A stretch of 64,000 nt of DNA from contig CBFDDH010000008.1 of the NCBI GenBank assembly GCA_965603515.1, positions 1-64,000 of the forward strand, in the 5' to 3' direction. Origin of the DNA: JAUVZL01 sp965603515 (GTDB lineage Bacteria > Hydrothermota > Tepidihabitantia > SM23-42). Positions 50,841 to 58,983 of the stretch are shown here, one piece after another (positions within the stretch are counted from its first letter, which is position 1; every line of letters begins with the position of its first letter). The position numbers and the translations under genes were made by a program. A model generated the notes under the pieces. It saw nothing but the letters and a program-made list of their open reading frames with translations, had not been told where the DNA came from and did no database searches.

Positions 50841-51611
50841 TCAGTCTTTCCTTACTACAAAAATCTGCTCACCCGAATGATAATTATACGGTGATTTATC
50901 GAAATCTCCAAATACATTCTCGACTTTGAAGCCATACTTTTCCAAAAGTAATTCTGCTTCGTATCTGAAAAGATACGAAAGTTCAAAAGACCAGATCTCT
51001 TCATGAGATTTGCCATTCTTATCTGTCCATTCATAAAACCTGTTTTCTTTCAAAGTTTGATTTGCTAAATCAAATTCGTCTTCACACCGGCGATTAATAT
51101 AGAGATTATCCTCCTTATTATAGAACTTATCCAGGTTCAGACTTCGCTTAACCTGAGCAAGGATATCGTGTCGCGGTGCAAAAAGGTCGAGAATAAATAA
51201 ACCATTATCTTCAAGATGTCTATTCACACATTCCAGACACGCCCCTTGATCTTGTTTTGTTAGAAGGCACTGAAACGAACGGAAAGCAATATATATCATT
51301 GAGAACTTTTTCTTTAGATAAAACTGCTTCATATCTCCTTGAACTATCTCAATATTTTCTTTTATGCTTTTATCCAATTTCACAGTTTTCCCCCTGGCGA
51401 TATTGAGCATTTCCTCAGATATATCCATTCCAGTAAGTTGTATTCCCTCATGTGCAATCGGTATTAAAACCCGACCTGTACCGCACGCGAGTTCAAGCAC
51501 GTTTCCCCCACACTTCTTCGCGTACTCCACGTAAAAAGGGATATCTTTAACAAAATCCTCCTGTTCATAATCATAAAATCTTGCTATTCTATCAAAAACC
51601 CTTTCACCCAT
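50841..51611 (-). CDS. SAM-dependent methyltransferase (class I)
   Basis: A 256-residue Rossmann methyltransferase: FDRIARFYDYEQEDF start, motif I VLELACGTGRVLIPIA (about 37-52), LTGMDISEEML, IVQGDMKQF and FILDLFAPRHD. Substrate unknown. It is downstream of an ArsR-type regulator, from which it is separated by about 110 bases with an array of 8-base repeats. It converges on the lipoprotein gene. Confidence 0.9.
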   Translation of the reverse strand: MGERVFDRIARFYDYEQEDFVKDIPFYVEYAKKCGGNVLELACGTGRVLIPIAHEGIQLTGMDISEEMLNIARGKTVKLDKSIKENIEIVQGDMKQFYLKKKFSMIYIAFRSFQCLLTKQDQGACLECVNRHLEDNGLFILDLFAPRHDILAQVKRSLNLDKFYNKEDNLYINRRCEDEFDLANQTLKENRFYEWTDKNGKSHEEIWSFELSYLFRYEAELLLEKYGFKVENVFGDFDKSPYNYHSGEQIFVVRKD

Positions 51612-51673
51612 AAATCACCTCCTCATCGACCCTCTTTATTCTACAGAGATGCCGCTCACCTCAAATTTGTTTA

Positions 51674-51721
51674 TCAACATGGCAACATGTTAACATTTTA
51701 GCATTCTAACATGTTAGAATG
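51674..51721. repeat. Array of six 8-base units, with a 20-base palindrome
   Basis: Units TCAACATG, GCAACATG, TTAACATT, TTAGCATT, CTAACATG and TTAGAATG follow one another without gaps. The last part forms a perfect 20-base palindrome (51702-51721) centred on AACATGTT; AACATGTT also occurs at 51684-51691. It stands upstream of the methyltransferase gene and directly behind the arsR stop, so a multi-site operator is likely. Confidence 0.75.
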
Positions 51722-51724
51722 GGA

Positions 51725-52063
51725 TTAAGTTTCACTATGGATGCCTTTTAGTGACCGGTTGACGAATTTGGTAAGTGATTTCATAAGACCCTTTAGCTCA
51801 TTTTCATATTTTATCCAGTAGTTGACCCCGTCATCTTTTGTTTCGTATCGTACAATTTCTAAACTTTTCAGCTTTGATAAATGGTAGCATGTTGTTGTCT
51901 TTGAACGATGGATAAACCTAGCTATTTCAGATAACGTCAGAGTTCCTTTTTTCAACAATAAACTGATAATCGCAAATTTGGCTGGTTCACCCAATGCTCG
52001 TGCGACACGAGATTCTCGATAGAGAATCTCCTTCATTGGCCTTTTCTGTACTATTCTGTTCAT
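51725..52063 (-). CDS. ArsR-family winged-helix regulator
   Basis: A 112-residue protein with an HTH typical of ArsR/HTH_20: LGEPAKFAIISLLLKKGTL, then LSEIARFIHRSKTTTCYHLSKLKSLEIVRYE. No cysteine metal-binding motif (such as ELCVC) is visible, so the signal is not an obvious metal. It lies between two methyltransferase genes on the same strand and probably controls at least the downstream one through the repeat array. Confidence 0.88.
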   Translation of the reverse strand: MNRIVQKRPMKEILYRESRVARALGEPAKFAIISLLLKKGTLTLSEIARFIHRSKTTTCYHLSKLKSLEIVRYETKDDGVNYWIKYENELKGLMKSLTKFVNRSLKGIHSET

Positions 52064-52214
52064 TTACATCCCTCCATATTTATTATACTGATACGGTTTC
52101 AAATAGTTCGTGTCCTATTTTTTGTTCGAATATCGACAATTTGAAACGGCACTGGTTCTTCTGCTCAAAAGCACTCCTCCTTGTCCTAAATCCCCATATC
52201 GATATGTATGTACA

Positions 52215-52240
52215 TTCATACAATACATTTATACAATACA
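52215..52240. repeat. Two tandem 13-base units upstream of arsR
   Basis: TTCATACAATACA (52215-52227) is followed directly by TTTATACAATACA (52228-52240), with one difference. It lies about 150 bases upstream of the arsR start and 8 bases past the stop of the next methyltransferase gene. A binding site for a regulator is possible. Confidence 0.6.
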
Positions 52241-52247
52241 GTCATGA

Positions 52248-52997
52248 TCATATCTTCCGCAACATAAAAAAAACTTTGCCGCTGTCGCGTTTCGGTTTGG
52301 TCTTTTTTTTCAAACTCTCCCAACAACCCAATTCTTTGAAATGTGCCTTCTTAAAGGACTTTCTAATCTCACTCAATCGATAACCTCTTTCCTTGTGCAC
52401 CTCCACTACTCTGCGCCAATCACGAGCATGTTTAATGAAACCGACTATTCTTAAAGTGACGATGTTCCTTTTGAAAATGGACGAACAGATATGAACCTCA
52501 AATAGTCTATCAGTATCTTGTATAACACAAGGAGAATTGTCCTGCCAATTTACAGAAAGACCATAGATCGTATTCATATCAAATATGAATAAACCGCCAT
52601 TTTTCAAAACCCTATTCACCTTGCGAAATACAGTATCGAGTTCTCGTTTAGTCAGTAAATAGTTCATGCTGTCAAACCAGCATGTTACAAGATCAAATTT
52701 AGTGCGGATATATAAATGCTGCATTTCCTGACGCACGAAATTAATCTTAACCCGAGCTTTAAGTGCTCTCTGTCTAGCATACCGAAGCATGTGTGGCGAA
52801 GCATCAACACCCGTTACATTAATACCTTTCCTTGCCATTGCCACGGCAAACCGACCATCACCACAGCAGAGGTCTAAAAACATCTTGGGTCGAATGTGAA
52901 AACGATTGAACACCTTTGGCAAATATTCCACGAGCCGTTCACTGAAATGATAAGGCCCTTTGGTATACAATTCTGCAAACCCTTTATATAATATCAT
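52248..52997 (-). CDS. SAM-dependent methyltransferase (class I)
   Basis: A 249-residue class I methyltransferase. Motif I is FLDLCCGDGRFAVAMA (about 40-55), then VTGVDASPHML, DLVTCWFDSMNYLL and FIFDMNTIYGL. It is similar in layout to the methyltransferase at 50841, so the pair may be distant paralogues. Substrate unknown. The C-terminus is rich in Lys and Arg. It is divergent from the sialidase-like gene. Confidence 0.88.
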   Translation of the reverse strand: MILYKGFAELYTKGPYHFSERLVEYLPKVFNRFHIRPKMFLDLCCGDGRFAVAMARKGINVTGVDASPHMLRYARQRALKARVKINFVRQEMQHLYIRTKFDLVTCWFDSMNYLLTKRELDTVFRKVNRVLKNGGLFIFDMNTIYGLSVNWQDNSPCVIQDTDRLFEVHICSSIFKRNIVTLRIVGFIKHARDWRRVVEVHKERGYRLSEIRKSFKKAHFKELGCWESLKKKTKPKRDSGKVFFMLRKI

Positions 52998-53059
52998 AAT
53001 ATTATATCCCGCGCATTAATTCTATTGATTAACCAATAATTGTCAATATCAGTTAGCTG

Positions 53060-53087
53060 TTGATTTATTGGTCTTCATCCATATAAT
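53060..53087 (+). promoter_or_regulatory. sigma70-type promoter of the sialidase-like gene
   Basis: TTGATT (53060-53065), 16-base spacer, TATAAT (53082-53087). The ATG at 53101 follows 13 bases later with GAGG between. Confidence 0.7.
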
Positions 53088-53100
53088 GAACTGTTGAGGT

Positions 53101-54384
53101 ATGATGATAAATAAAAGAATTGAAACACAATCCAAAAACATGCTCCTGTTCTTTTTAATTGTACTACTCAGCACTTTTTTGCAGGCTACACCAGTAGTTG
53201 TATCCGGTGGACCGGAAAACGATTATGAGGGATGGATTGCGCGGTTAAGTGATAATCGTCTCATGGTTATCTTTGCGAGGAACCCGGACTGGGCATCAGG
53301 CGACTTGTATGTGACATTTTCTACAGACGACGGTGCATCCTGGGATTCTGTTGTAGCGATTATTGAAGAAAATGGTGATCAAGCAACCCTGAGCTATGTC
53401 CAATCAACCGGAGATACCCTGAGACTCTGGTATGCATCTAATGAAGATGGACAATACGGGATCTATACTGCCTGGTCAATTAATGGCCTTATATGGTCAC
53501 GTGAAGGTCGAATTAGTTTAGGTTGGAGTATTTCTGATATGTATTATGACCCCACCGTTATCCTGGAACCCGACAGTTCATTGACAATGAGTTATCGCGG
53601 TCCAGGAGGTGCTTATATCACTCACTGTCCCTATAGTGGTGACTGGGATACTCTGAGAACGATGGTTGGCCCTGGAGGGTATCGACCTCGGGTTATGAAA
53701 CATACAAACAATACATACCTCTATGTATACCATCGTAATACAGGAAATGGATATGAAGTTTTCTCAAAAACATCAACAGATCGCGTTACCTGGAGTGATG
53801 AAGTACAATTGACTTTCCAAGGTAATTCTCATGACCCATTTCCTAACCAGACACCTGACGGCGCTTATTTAGTATACTATGCTACTTATATTGCTCCTGC
53901 ATATAACCTCTACCGTCGCAAATCATACAATGCAATAGATTGGGAAGCCGAGGAGCAAATTACCGCCGATGCCTCGAACAATACACAACCCCATTTCTTC
54001 ATTGAAGCTAATGAAGTCTATTTACTCTGGGCACACGCAGTTTCACAACCGTATGACCATGATGTCTATTTTGAACGCTCTAATTATTTTGGTATCCAAG
54101 ATACAGATATTGAATCGACGCTACACTCCCCCGTCTCCATAGAGACCTACCCTAATCCATGCGCACAAAAAATCAATATCTTGTTAACTGCAAGACAAAC
54201 AGAAGAAATAGAAATTTCTCTTTATGATGTACAAGGACAAATGATCGAGCTACCGATTCAAAAAGCAATACACAAAATGTGTTCATTTCACATTAATACT
54301 GCACATCTGTCCAATGGAACATATTTCGTGAAAGTAAATTATACGAAAGGAACGTGTTTCAAAAAATTTATTGTGGTAAGATAA
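53101..54384 (+). CDS. Secreted sialidase-like protein with T9SS-type C-terminal sorting domain
   Basis: A 427-residue exported protein. Signal peptide (about 14-29), then a beta-propeller with BNR/Asp-box-like repeats (FSTDDGASWDSV, SWSINGLIWS, STDRVTWSDE, SYNAIDWEAE), as in sialidases. The last 80 residues are a type A sorting domain: ETYPNPCAQKINI, IEISLYDVQGQMIEL and LSNGTYFVKVNY...KKFIVVR. Sialidase activity is not established because the catalytic residues were not traced. The domain suggests a type IX-like secretion route. Confidence 0.85.
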   Translation: MMINKRIETQSKNMLLFFLIVLLSTFLQATPVVVSGGPENDYEGWIARLSDNRLMVIFARNPDWASGDLYVTFSTDDGASWDSVVAIIEENGDQATLSYVQSTGDTLRLWYASNEDGQYGIYTAWSINGLIWSREGRISLGWSISDMYYDPTVILEPDSSLTMSYRGPGGAYITHCPYSGDWDTLRTMVGPGGYRPRVMKHTNNTYLYVYHRNTGNGYEVFSKTSTDRVTWSDEVQLTFQGNSHDPFPNQTPDGAYLVYYATYIAPAYNLYRRKSYNAIDWEAEEQITADASNNTQPHFFIEANEVYLLWAHAVSQPYDHDVYFERSNYFGIQDTDIESTLHSPVSIETYPNPCAQKINILLTARQTEEIEISLYDVQGQMIELPIQKAIHKMCSFHINTAHLSNGTYFVKVNYTKGTCFKKFIVVR

Positions 54385-54420
54385 TTTTTGCTTTCGTTAA
54401 TACTTTTTTTGAAAACATAG

Positions 54421-54436
54421 GCTCAATAAATTGAGC
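54421..54436. terminator. Small hairpin between convergent genes
   Basis: GCTCAA/TTGAGC with loop TAAA lies between the convergent sialidase-like and rtcA genes. T-rich runs occur on both sides (54405-54411 and after 54445). A weak bidirectional terminator is likely. Confidence 0.45.
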
Positions 54437-54438
54437 AA

Positions 54439-55461
54439 CTACATTCTTTTTTCACAGACCATAATATTGTTTTGAATCTTAAACTCCACAGGCAGGAACT
54501 TCTCCACAACCCAGCTATTCGCTTCGGCGTGTTTTGTCAAAGTTGGGATGCATATTCTCGATGCTGCACTTGTCTTGACAGTCGCTAATGCCATATAAGG
54601 GATTATCTGGTCGACCATCCAACTATCAATAACTGCATTAGATTCAAGGACGTGCTTTAAGTGACGTGCCGCATCGCGACCAACATCCTCAGCTTTCTTC
54701 CTAAGCTCGCCGAGTGCGCTTGCGCCCATACGGCAACTATTATCACAATAGGCAATTGCAGTAACAAAACAACCAGGAGAACGAGAACGGACATAAGAAG
54801 TCTTGAACCTGGCGTCAGGGATAATTTCTTTAAAACCCTTTGTCATCCGTTCTGCAACCTTAGTATCTTTCAAATGGTTGCTGGCGAATGAGAAAACTTC
54901 AATTTTATTCATTTCTCCGCGATCCGTAATATCTATACTGGTTAGTTGAGCAGGCATAACACTAACTGCAATTTCACCACCTCCACTCGGATAAAACCCG
55001 TGTCTATTAATGTACACTGAAACCACAACATTCATTAGTCTTAAGAAGTGACAAAAAACCTCTTGAAAATAGATTATTGACGGACTAAATGGGACTGCAG
55101 TACCACCTTTGATCACGAAATGATACGGTGATTCACCAAAGGCAGCTATCGGCAAAAGGGTCTGCATAACGAGCGTAACTGAACCAGCAGTGCGTGTGTC
55201 TATTGTGAAGGAACCTCCGTGCGCATGCTCTGGGCAGAAAGTAATGTCCAGAGATTGGATCTTCAGCCCTTGGACCGAGGCCCTGCATATCTTAGCAACT
55301 CCAGCAATTGCTTCAAGGTGTTGTGGTCTTAGCCCAGGATTTTTCCTTCCCTTTCGAATATTGAAAATATGCATCGATTTCTTGGTTATAACTGACAAAG
55401 CAATGGCGGTTCGGATTATTTGACCACCACCTTCAAAATAGTTACCATCAATTTCAATCAT
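54439..55461 (-). CDS. rtcA: RNA 3'-terminal phosphate cyclase
   Basis: A 340-residue enzyme converting RNA 3'-phosphate to a 2',3'-cyclic phosphate. Typical segments: IEIDGNYFEGGGQIIRTA at the start, RKGRKNPGLRPQHL, GGSFTIDTRTAGSVTLVMQ and FYPSGGGEI. The catalytic His of the C-terminal region is plausible at the conserved TKHAEANSWVVE. Archaeal-type, not accompanied by rtcB here. A possible ribosome binding site GAGGGTGAGAA precedes the start. Confidence 0.93.
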   Translation of the reverse strand: MIEIDGNYFEGGGQIIRTAIALSVITKKSMHIFNIRKGRKNPGLRPQHLEAIAGVAKICRASVQGLKIQSLDITFCPEHAHGGSFTIDTRTAGSVTLVMQTLLPIAAFGESPYHFVIKGGTAVPFSPSIIYFQEVFCHFLRLMNVVVSVYINRHGFYPSGGGEIAVSVMPAQLTSIDITDRGEMNKIEVFSFASNHLKDTKVAERMTKGFKEIIPDARFKTSYVRSRSPGCFVTAIAYCDNSCRMGASALGELRKKAEDVGRDAARHLKHVLESNAVIDSWMVDQIIPYMALATVKTSAASRICIPTLTKHAEANSWVVEKFLPVEFKIQNNIMVCEKRM

Positions 55462-55557
55462 TTCTCACCCTCAGCCTCACCCATTCTTTGATGAGGTTTT
55501 TCCTATTCTCTCTGGATATTCAACTAAATTCTTAAATAACATGGCAAAACATCCGGT

Positions 55558-56385
55558 TTATCGATAGGATTTCGAAAGACGCCGATCTTTTAATTTACGA
55601 TCACTGGTTTGACATCTTGGACAGTAATAAGTATCTGAATTACTGAAGCTAACATATAGAATCGGCTCTCCACAGCGCGGACATAGCTTGCCTTTCATGT
55701 TATGTATCTGCAAGAATGTCCTTTTTTCAGATATCCCCTTTTCTCGTATGATCGCGATGGCACCTTCTAAAACACTTCGTATAGCACTGTATAATCTCTT
55801 TATCTCATCATTGCTCAGTTTTGTACTGATTTTAAAAGGCGATAAACGCGCTAACCACAGAATCTCGCCTGTATAAGCATTGCCAAGCCCAGATATTTTT
55901 GTTTGATCGCATAGAAGAGATTTCAACTGACGCGCGTTTAAATTCAGAATGTTAGACAATTTGCTAACTGTGAAGTCATTATCAAATGGATCAGGACCTA
56001 ACCTTTCAATTTGCTTTAAGGTTGCTTGGTTTGGTAGTATGTGTATTGACATCCTCTTCTTGTGACCGATTTCGCTGAATTCAAGTTTTGAGTGATCTGT
56101 GAATTCCAAAACCGCAGCCGCAGATCTCTTGATCTTTGCTCCTGGCAATAGAAACTTTAGGGATCCCCGCAACATCAAATGACATATCAGATGTAGCGAA
56201 GTTAATTCAAAAACCAAGTATTTGCCCTGTCTTTGCATATGTCTAATCGCCTGCCCAGCTATATCATCCTGAAAATAATTTTTCAGAACATATGGTTTAA
56301 GCACAATAAGATCTAAAATTACCTTATCTTTGATCTGGAAACCTAGTTTTTCTTTCAGAACCTCAAGCTCAGGCAACTCCGGCAT
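55558..56385 (-). CDS. mutM: Formamidopyrimidine-DNA glycosylase (MutM/Fpg family)
   Basis: A 275-residue base-excision enzyme for oxidised purines. The catalytic N-terminus PELPELEVLKEKL has Pro and Glu after Met removal (Leu replaces the usual Val), the beta-sheet Lys lies in RQGKYLVFEL, and the H2TH segment is LLCDQTKISGLGNAYTGEIL. The zinc finger has CPRCGEPI and CPRCQTS. It may be an endonuclease VIII-like relative. A leaderless promoter precedes it. Fits the theme of oxidative damage repair. Confidence 0.9.
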   Translation of the reverse strand: MPELPELEVLKEKLGFQIKDKVILDLIVLKPYVLKNYFQDDIAGQAIRHMQRQGKYLVFELTSLHLICHLMLRGSLKFLLPGAKIKRSAAAVLEFTDHSKLEFSEIGHKKRMSIHILPNQATLKQIERLGPDPFDNDFTVSKLSNILNLNARQLKSLLCDQTKISGLGNAYTGEILWLARLSPFKISTKLSNDEIKRLYSAIRSVLEGAIAIIREKGISEKRTFLQIHNMKGKLCPRCGEPILYVSFSNSDTYYCPRCQTSDRKLKDRRLSKSYR

Positions 56386-56390
56386 ATAAG

Positions 56391-56418
56391 ATTATACCGG
56401 CAAAATCCTGAAAATCAA
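56391..56418 (-). promoter_or_regulatory. sigma70-type promoter, leaderless, of mutM
   Basis: Minus strand: TTGATT (56418-56413), 16-base spacer, TATAAT (56396-56391). The ATG at 56385 is six bases beyond the -10 and has no ribosome binding site. Confidence 0.7.
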
Positions 56419-56497
56419 GATACTATTCGCAGAATTACAGGATACTAGGCAGAAATTAGTTCTAGGTATCAACAAAGAAGTTTAGGTATTTGGTCTT

Positions 56498-58900
56498 TTA
56501 CTGAGTTTTAAATGCTACTTCGCCTTTCTCAATATCTACAGTTATTGTGCAGCCTTTTTTGAATTTACCAGCAATTATGCTTTTGGAAAGCGGATTTTCA
56601 ATAAATTTCTGGATCGCTCGACGCAAAGGTCTTGCTCCATACATCGGGTCAAACCCTTCATGGGCCAGGAAATCCTCTGCAGTATCTGAAAATTTGATAC
56701 TATAACCGAATTCACGGATGTTCTTTTCAACTTTCTTGAGCTCTCGTTCAACAATCCCTTTTATTTCTTCAAACTCCAACGGCTTAAAAACAATGATTTC
56801 ATCGACACGGTTTAAGAACTCAGGTTTAACGCTCCTCTGCAATATTTCATACATTTCCTTCTTGCTCTTTTCGTAGTCGAATTTGCCGCTTTTGAGATCC
56901 TCTGTTATAACCTCACTGCCGAGGTTTGAAGTCATAATAATAATCGTGTTCTTAAAATCTACAGTCCTACCCTGTCCGTCAGTTAACCTACCGTCATCAA
57001 GAAGCTGCAATAGAATATTAAATACATCCGGGTGTGCCTTTTCAAACTCATCGAGGAGTATTACGCGGTAAGGTCTACGGCGTATTGCCTCGGTTAACTG
57101 ACCACCTTCTTCATAACCCACATAACCTGGTGGTGCACCGATCAGACGCGACACAGTATGTTTTTCTTGATACTCGGTCATATCAATACGGACCATGGCT
57201 TCTTCAGTATCAAAAAGAAACTCAGCCAATGATTTAGCGAGCTCTGTCTTACCAACGCCGGTCGGCCCCAAAAATATGAATGAGCCAATGGGTCGATTTG
57301 GATCCTTGAGTCCTGCTCTTGAACGCCTTATTGCGTCGCTCACCGCAATTACTGCATCATCTTGACCAACAAGACGCTGGTGTATACGCTCTTCCATTTT
57401 CAAGAGCTTATCCATTTCCGATTCAACCATACGAGAAACTGGTATACCGGTCCAGGTTGAAACGATATGGGCAATATCATCTTCAGTAACTTTGTCATCA
57501 ATCCCTCGTTTTTTCATCCACGTCTGCTTCTTATCCTTGAATTCTTTCTGGAGGTTTTCGACTTCGTCACGTAGTTCAGCTGCTCTCTCATAATTCCTTG
57601 TGTCTACTGCTTCTTTACCTTCTTGATTAAGTTCTTCGATTCTCTTCTCCATTTCCTTTAACTCATCAGGCATAGAATAGATCTCGATACGAGCACGAGC
57701 ACAAGCTTCATCTATTAAATCAATCGCCTTATCAGGCAAATAGCGTTCTGTAATATAGCGATCCGACAGTTTGGCAGCAGCTTCTATCGCACTTTCATCA
57801 ATAACAATACCATGATGAGACTCATAACGACTTTTCAAACCCTTAAGGATTTTTATGGTATCATCGATCGTTGGTTCACCAACAAACACTGGTGCAAAAC
57901 GTCTTTCCAATGCAGGGTCTTTTTCAATGTATTTGCGGTATTCATTTAATGTCGTGGAACCGATACACTGAAGTTCACCCCTTGCCAATGCTGGTTTGAG
58001 CATATTTGATGCATCGATCGCACCTTCAGCCGCGCCAGCCCCAACAATAGTATGCATCTCATCAATAAAGAGAATAATCTCTCCCTTTCCTTTTTTAATC
58101 TCATCCATGACCGCTTTCAGTCGATCCTCAAATTCACCCCGATATTTTGAACCTGCAACCAGAGCACCCATATCCAGTGATAATATCCTTTTGTCTTTCA
58201 GTATCTCAGGCACATTCTTGTCAACTATCTTTTGAGCAAGACCTTCAACGATCGCTGTTTTACCGACGCCAGCATCACCGATGAGTACCGGGTTACTCTT
58301 TGTCCTCCTGGAAAGCACCTGGACAAGGCGTTTGATCTCATCATCTCGTCCAATGACTGGATCGAGTTTTCCCTGTTTGGCAAGCTGCGTGACATCACGG
58401 GCAAATCTTTCTAAAGCCATATACTTATTTTCAGCATCCTGGTCAGTAACGCGTTGTGTACCGCGAATAGCCTGCAGAGCCTGATACAACTTCTCTTTAG
58501 TGATGCCGAATTCTCCTAATATCTTTGCAGTCTCACCCTCACGCTCCTCAACGATCGCCAAAAGAAGATGTTCACACCCTACATATTCATCCTTCATTCG
58601 CTGTGCCTCTGCACGGGCACTTGTCATCAGTCTTTTAGTACGCGGGGTTATGTACATCTGCGCAGTTGCACCGCCATATACCTTAGGTTTCATTTTAAGT
58701 GAATCCTCAAGCTTGTGTTGAATCGTATTAGGTATTATATCAAGACGCTTCAGGATTTCAGAAACCAATCCATCTTCCTGTCGAACTAATGCCAGAAAGA
58801 TATGCTCAGTATCCAATTCTTGATGATTGTACTCATCAAGAATCTCCTGGGCAATAGCCAATGCCTCCTGCGCCTTTTGTGTAAATTTATCGTATCTCAT
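56498..58900 (-). CDS. clpC: ClpC-type AAA+ unfoldase
   Basis: An 800-residue Hsp100 protein. The N domain holds two Clp_N repeats (1-145), the first AAA+ module has GDAGVGKT and LFIDEMHTI, the middle domain (about 400-470; ERAAELRDEVENLQKEF) is of the short ClpC length, and the second AAA+ module has GPTGVGKT and ILLDEFEKAHPD. It unfolds substrates for ClpP or for refolding. I take the ATG at 58900 (MRYDKFTQKAQEAL), not an upstream one. No clpP, mcsA or ctsR lies nearby. Confidence 0.95.
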   Translation of the reverse strand: MRYDKFTQKAQEALAIAQEILDEYNHQELDTEHIFLALVRQEDGLVSEILKRLDIIPNTIQHKLEDSLKMKPKVYGGATAQMYITPRTKRLMTSARAEAQRMKDEYVGCEHLLLAIVEEREGETAKILGEFGITKEKLYQALQAIRGTQRVTDQDAENKYMALERFARDVTQLAKQGKLDPVIGRDDEIKRLVQVLSRRTKSNPVLIGDAGVGKTAIVEGLAQKIVDKNVPEILKDKRILSLDMGALVAGSKYRGEFEDRLKAVMDEIKKGKGEIILFIDEMHTIVGAGAAEGAIDASNMLKPALARGELQCIGSTTLNEYRKYIEKDPALERRFAPVFVGEPTIDDTIKILKGLKSRYESHHGIVIDESAIEAAAKLSDRYITERYLPDKAIDLIDEACARARIEIYSMPDELKEMEKRIEELNQEGKEAVDTRNYERAAELRDEVENLQKEFKDKKQTWMKKRGIDDKVTEDDIAHIVSTWTGIPVSRMVESEMDKLLKMEERIHQRLVGQDDAVIAVSDAIRRSRAGLKDPNRPIGSFIFLGPTGVGKTELAKSLAEFLFDTEEAMVRIDMTEYQEKHTVSRLIGAPPGYVGYEEGGQLTEAIRRRPYRVILLDEFEKAHPDVFNILLQLLDDGRLTDGQGRTVDFKNTIIIMTSNLGSEVITEDLKSGKFDYEKSKKEMYEILQRSVKPEFLNRVDEIIVFKPLEFEEIKGIVERELKKVEKNIREFGYSIKFSDTAEDFLAHEGFDPMYGARPLRRAIQKFIENPLSKSIIAGKFKKGCTITVDIEKGEVAFKTQ

Positions 58901-58950
58901 CACTATTATGACATATTTTACACAGGAATGTTTATCCACACAACAGCTAA

Positions 58951-58978
58951 TTGACAAAAAGGAAAAACCGTCTATAAT
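58951..58978 (+). promoter_or_regulatory. sigma70-type promoter, leaderless, of pgsB
   Basis: TTGACA (58951-58956), 16-base spacer, TATAAT (58973-58978), both hexamers perfect. The ATG at 58984 is six bases beyond, and no ribosome binding site precedes it. Confidence 0.8.
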
Positions 58979-58983
58979 TAATA

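Noticed and set aside
51674..51721. CRISPR-like array
   Set aside because: Units are only 8 bases without spacers and no cas genes exist; it is an operator-like tandem array.
58932..58940. Perfect DnaA box TTATCCACA between clpC and pgsB
   Set aside because: A single 9-base match with no neighbouring boxes, AT-rich unwinding region, dnaA or dnaN is not evidence for an origin.
58915..58943. Possible clpC promoter (TTGTGT-17-TAAAAT, minus strand)
   Set aside because: The -35 is poor and the spacer differs from all other promoters; too weak to list.
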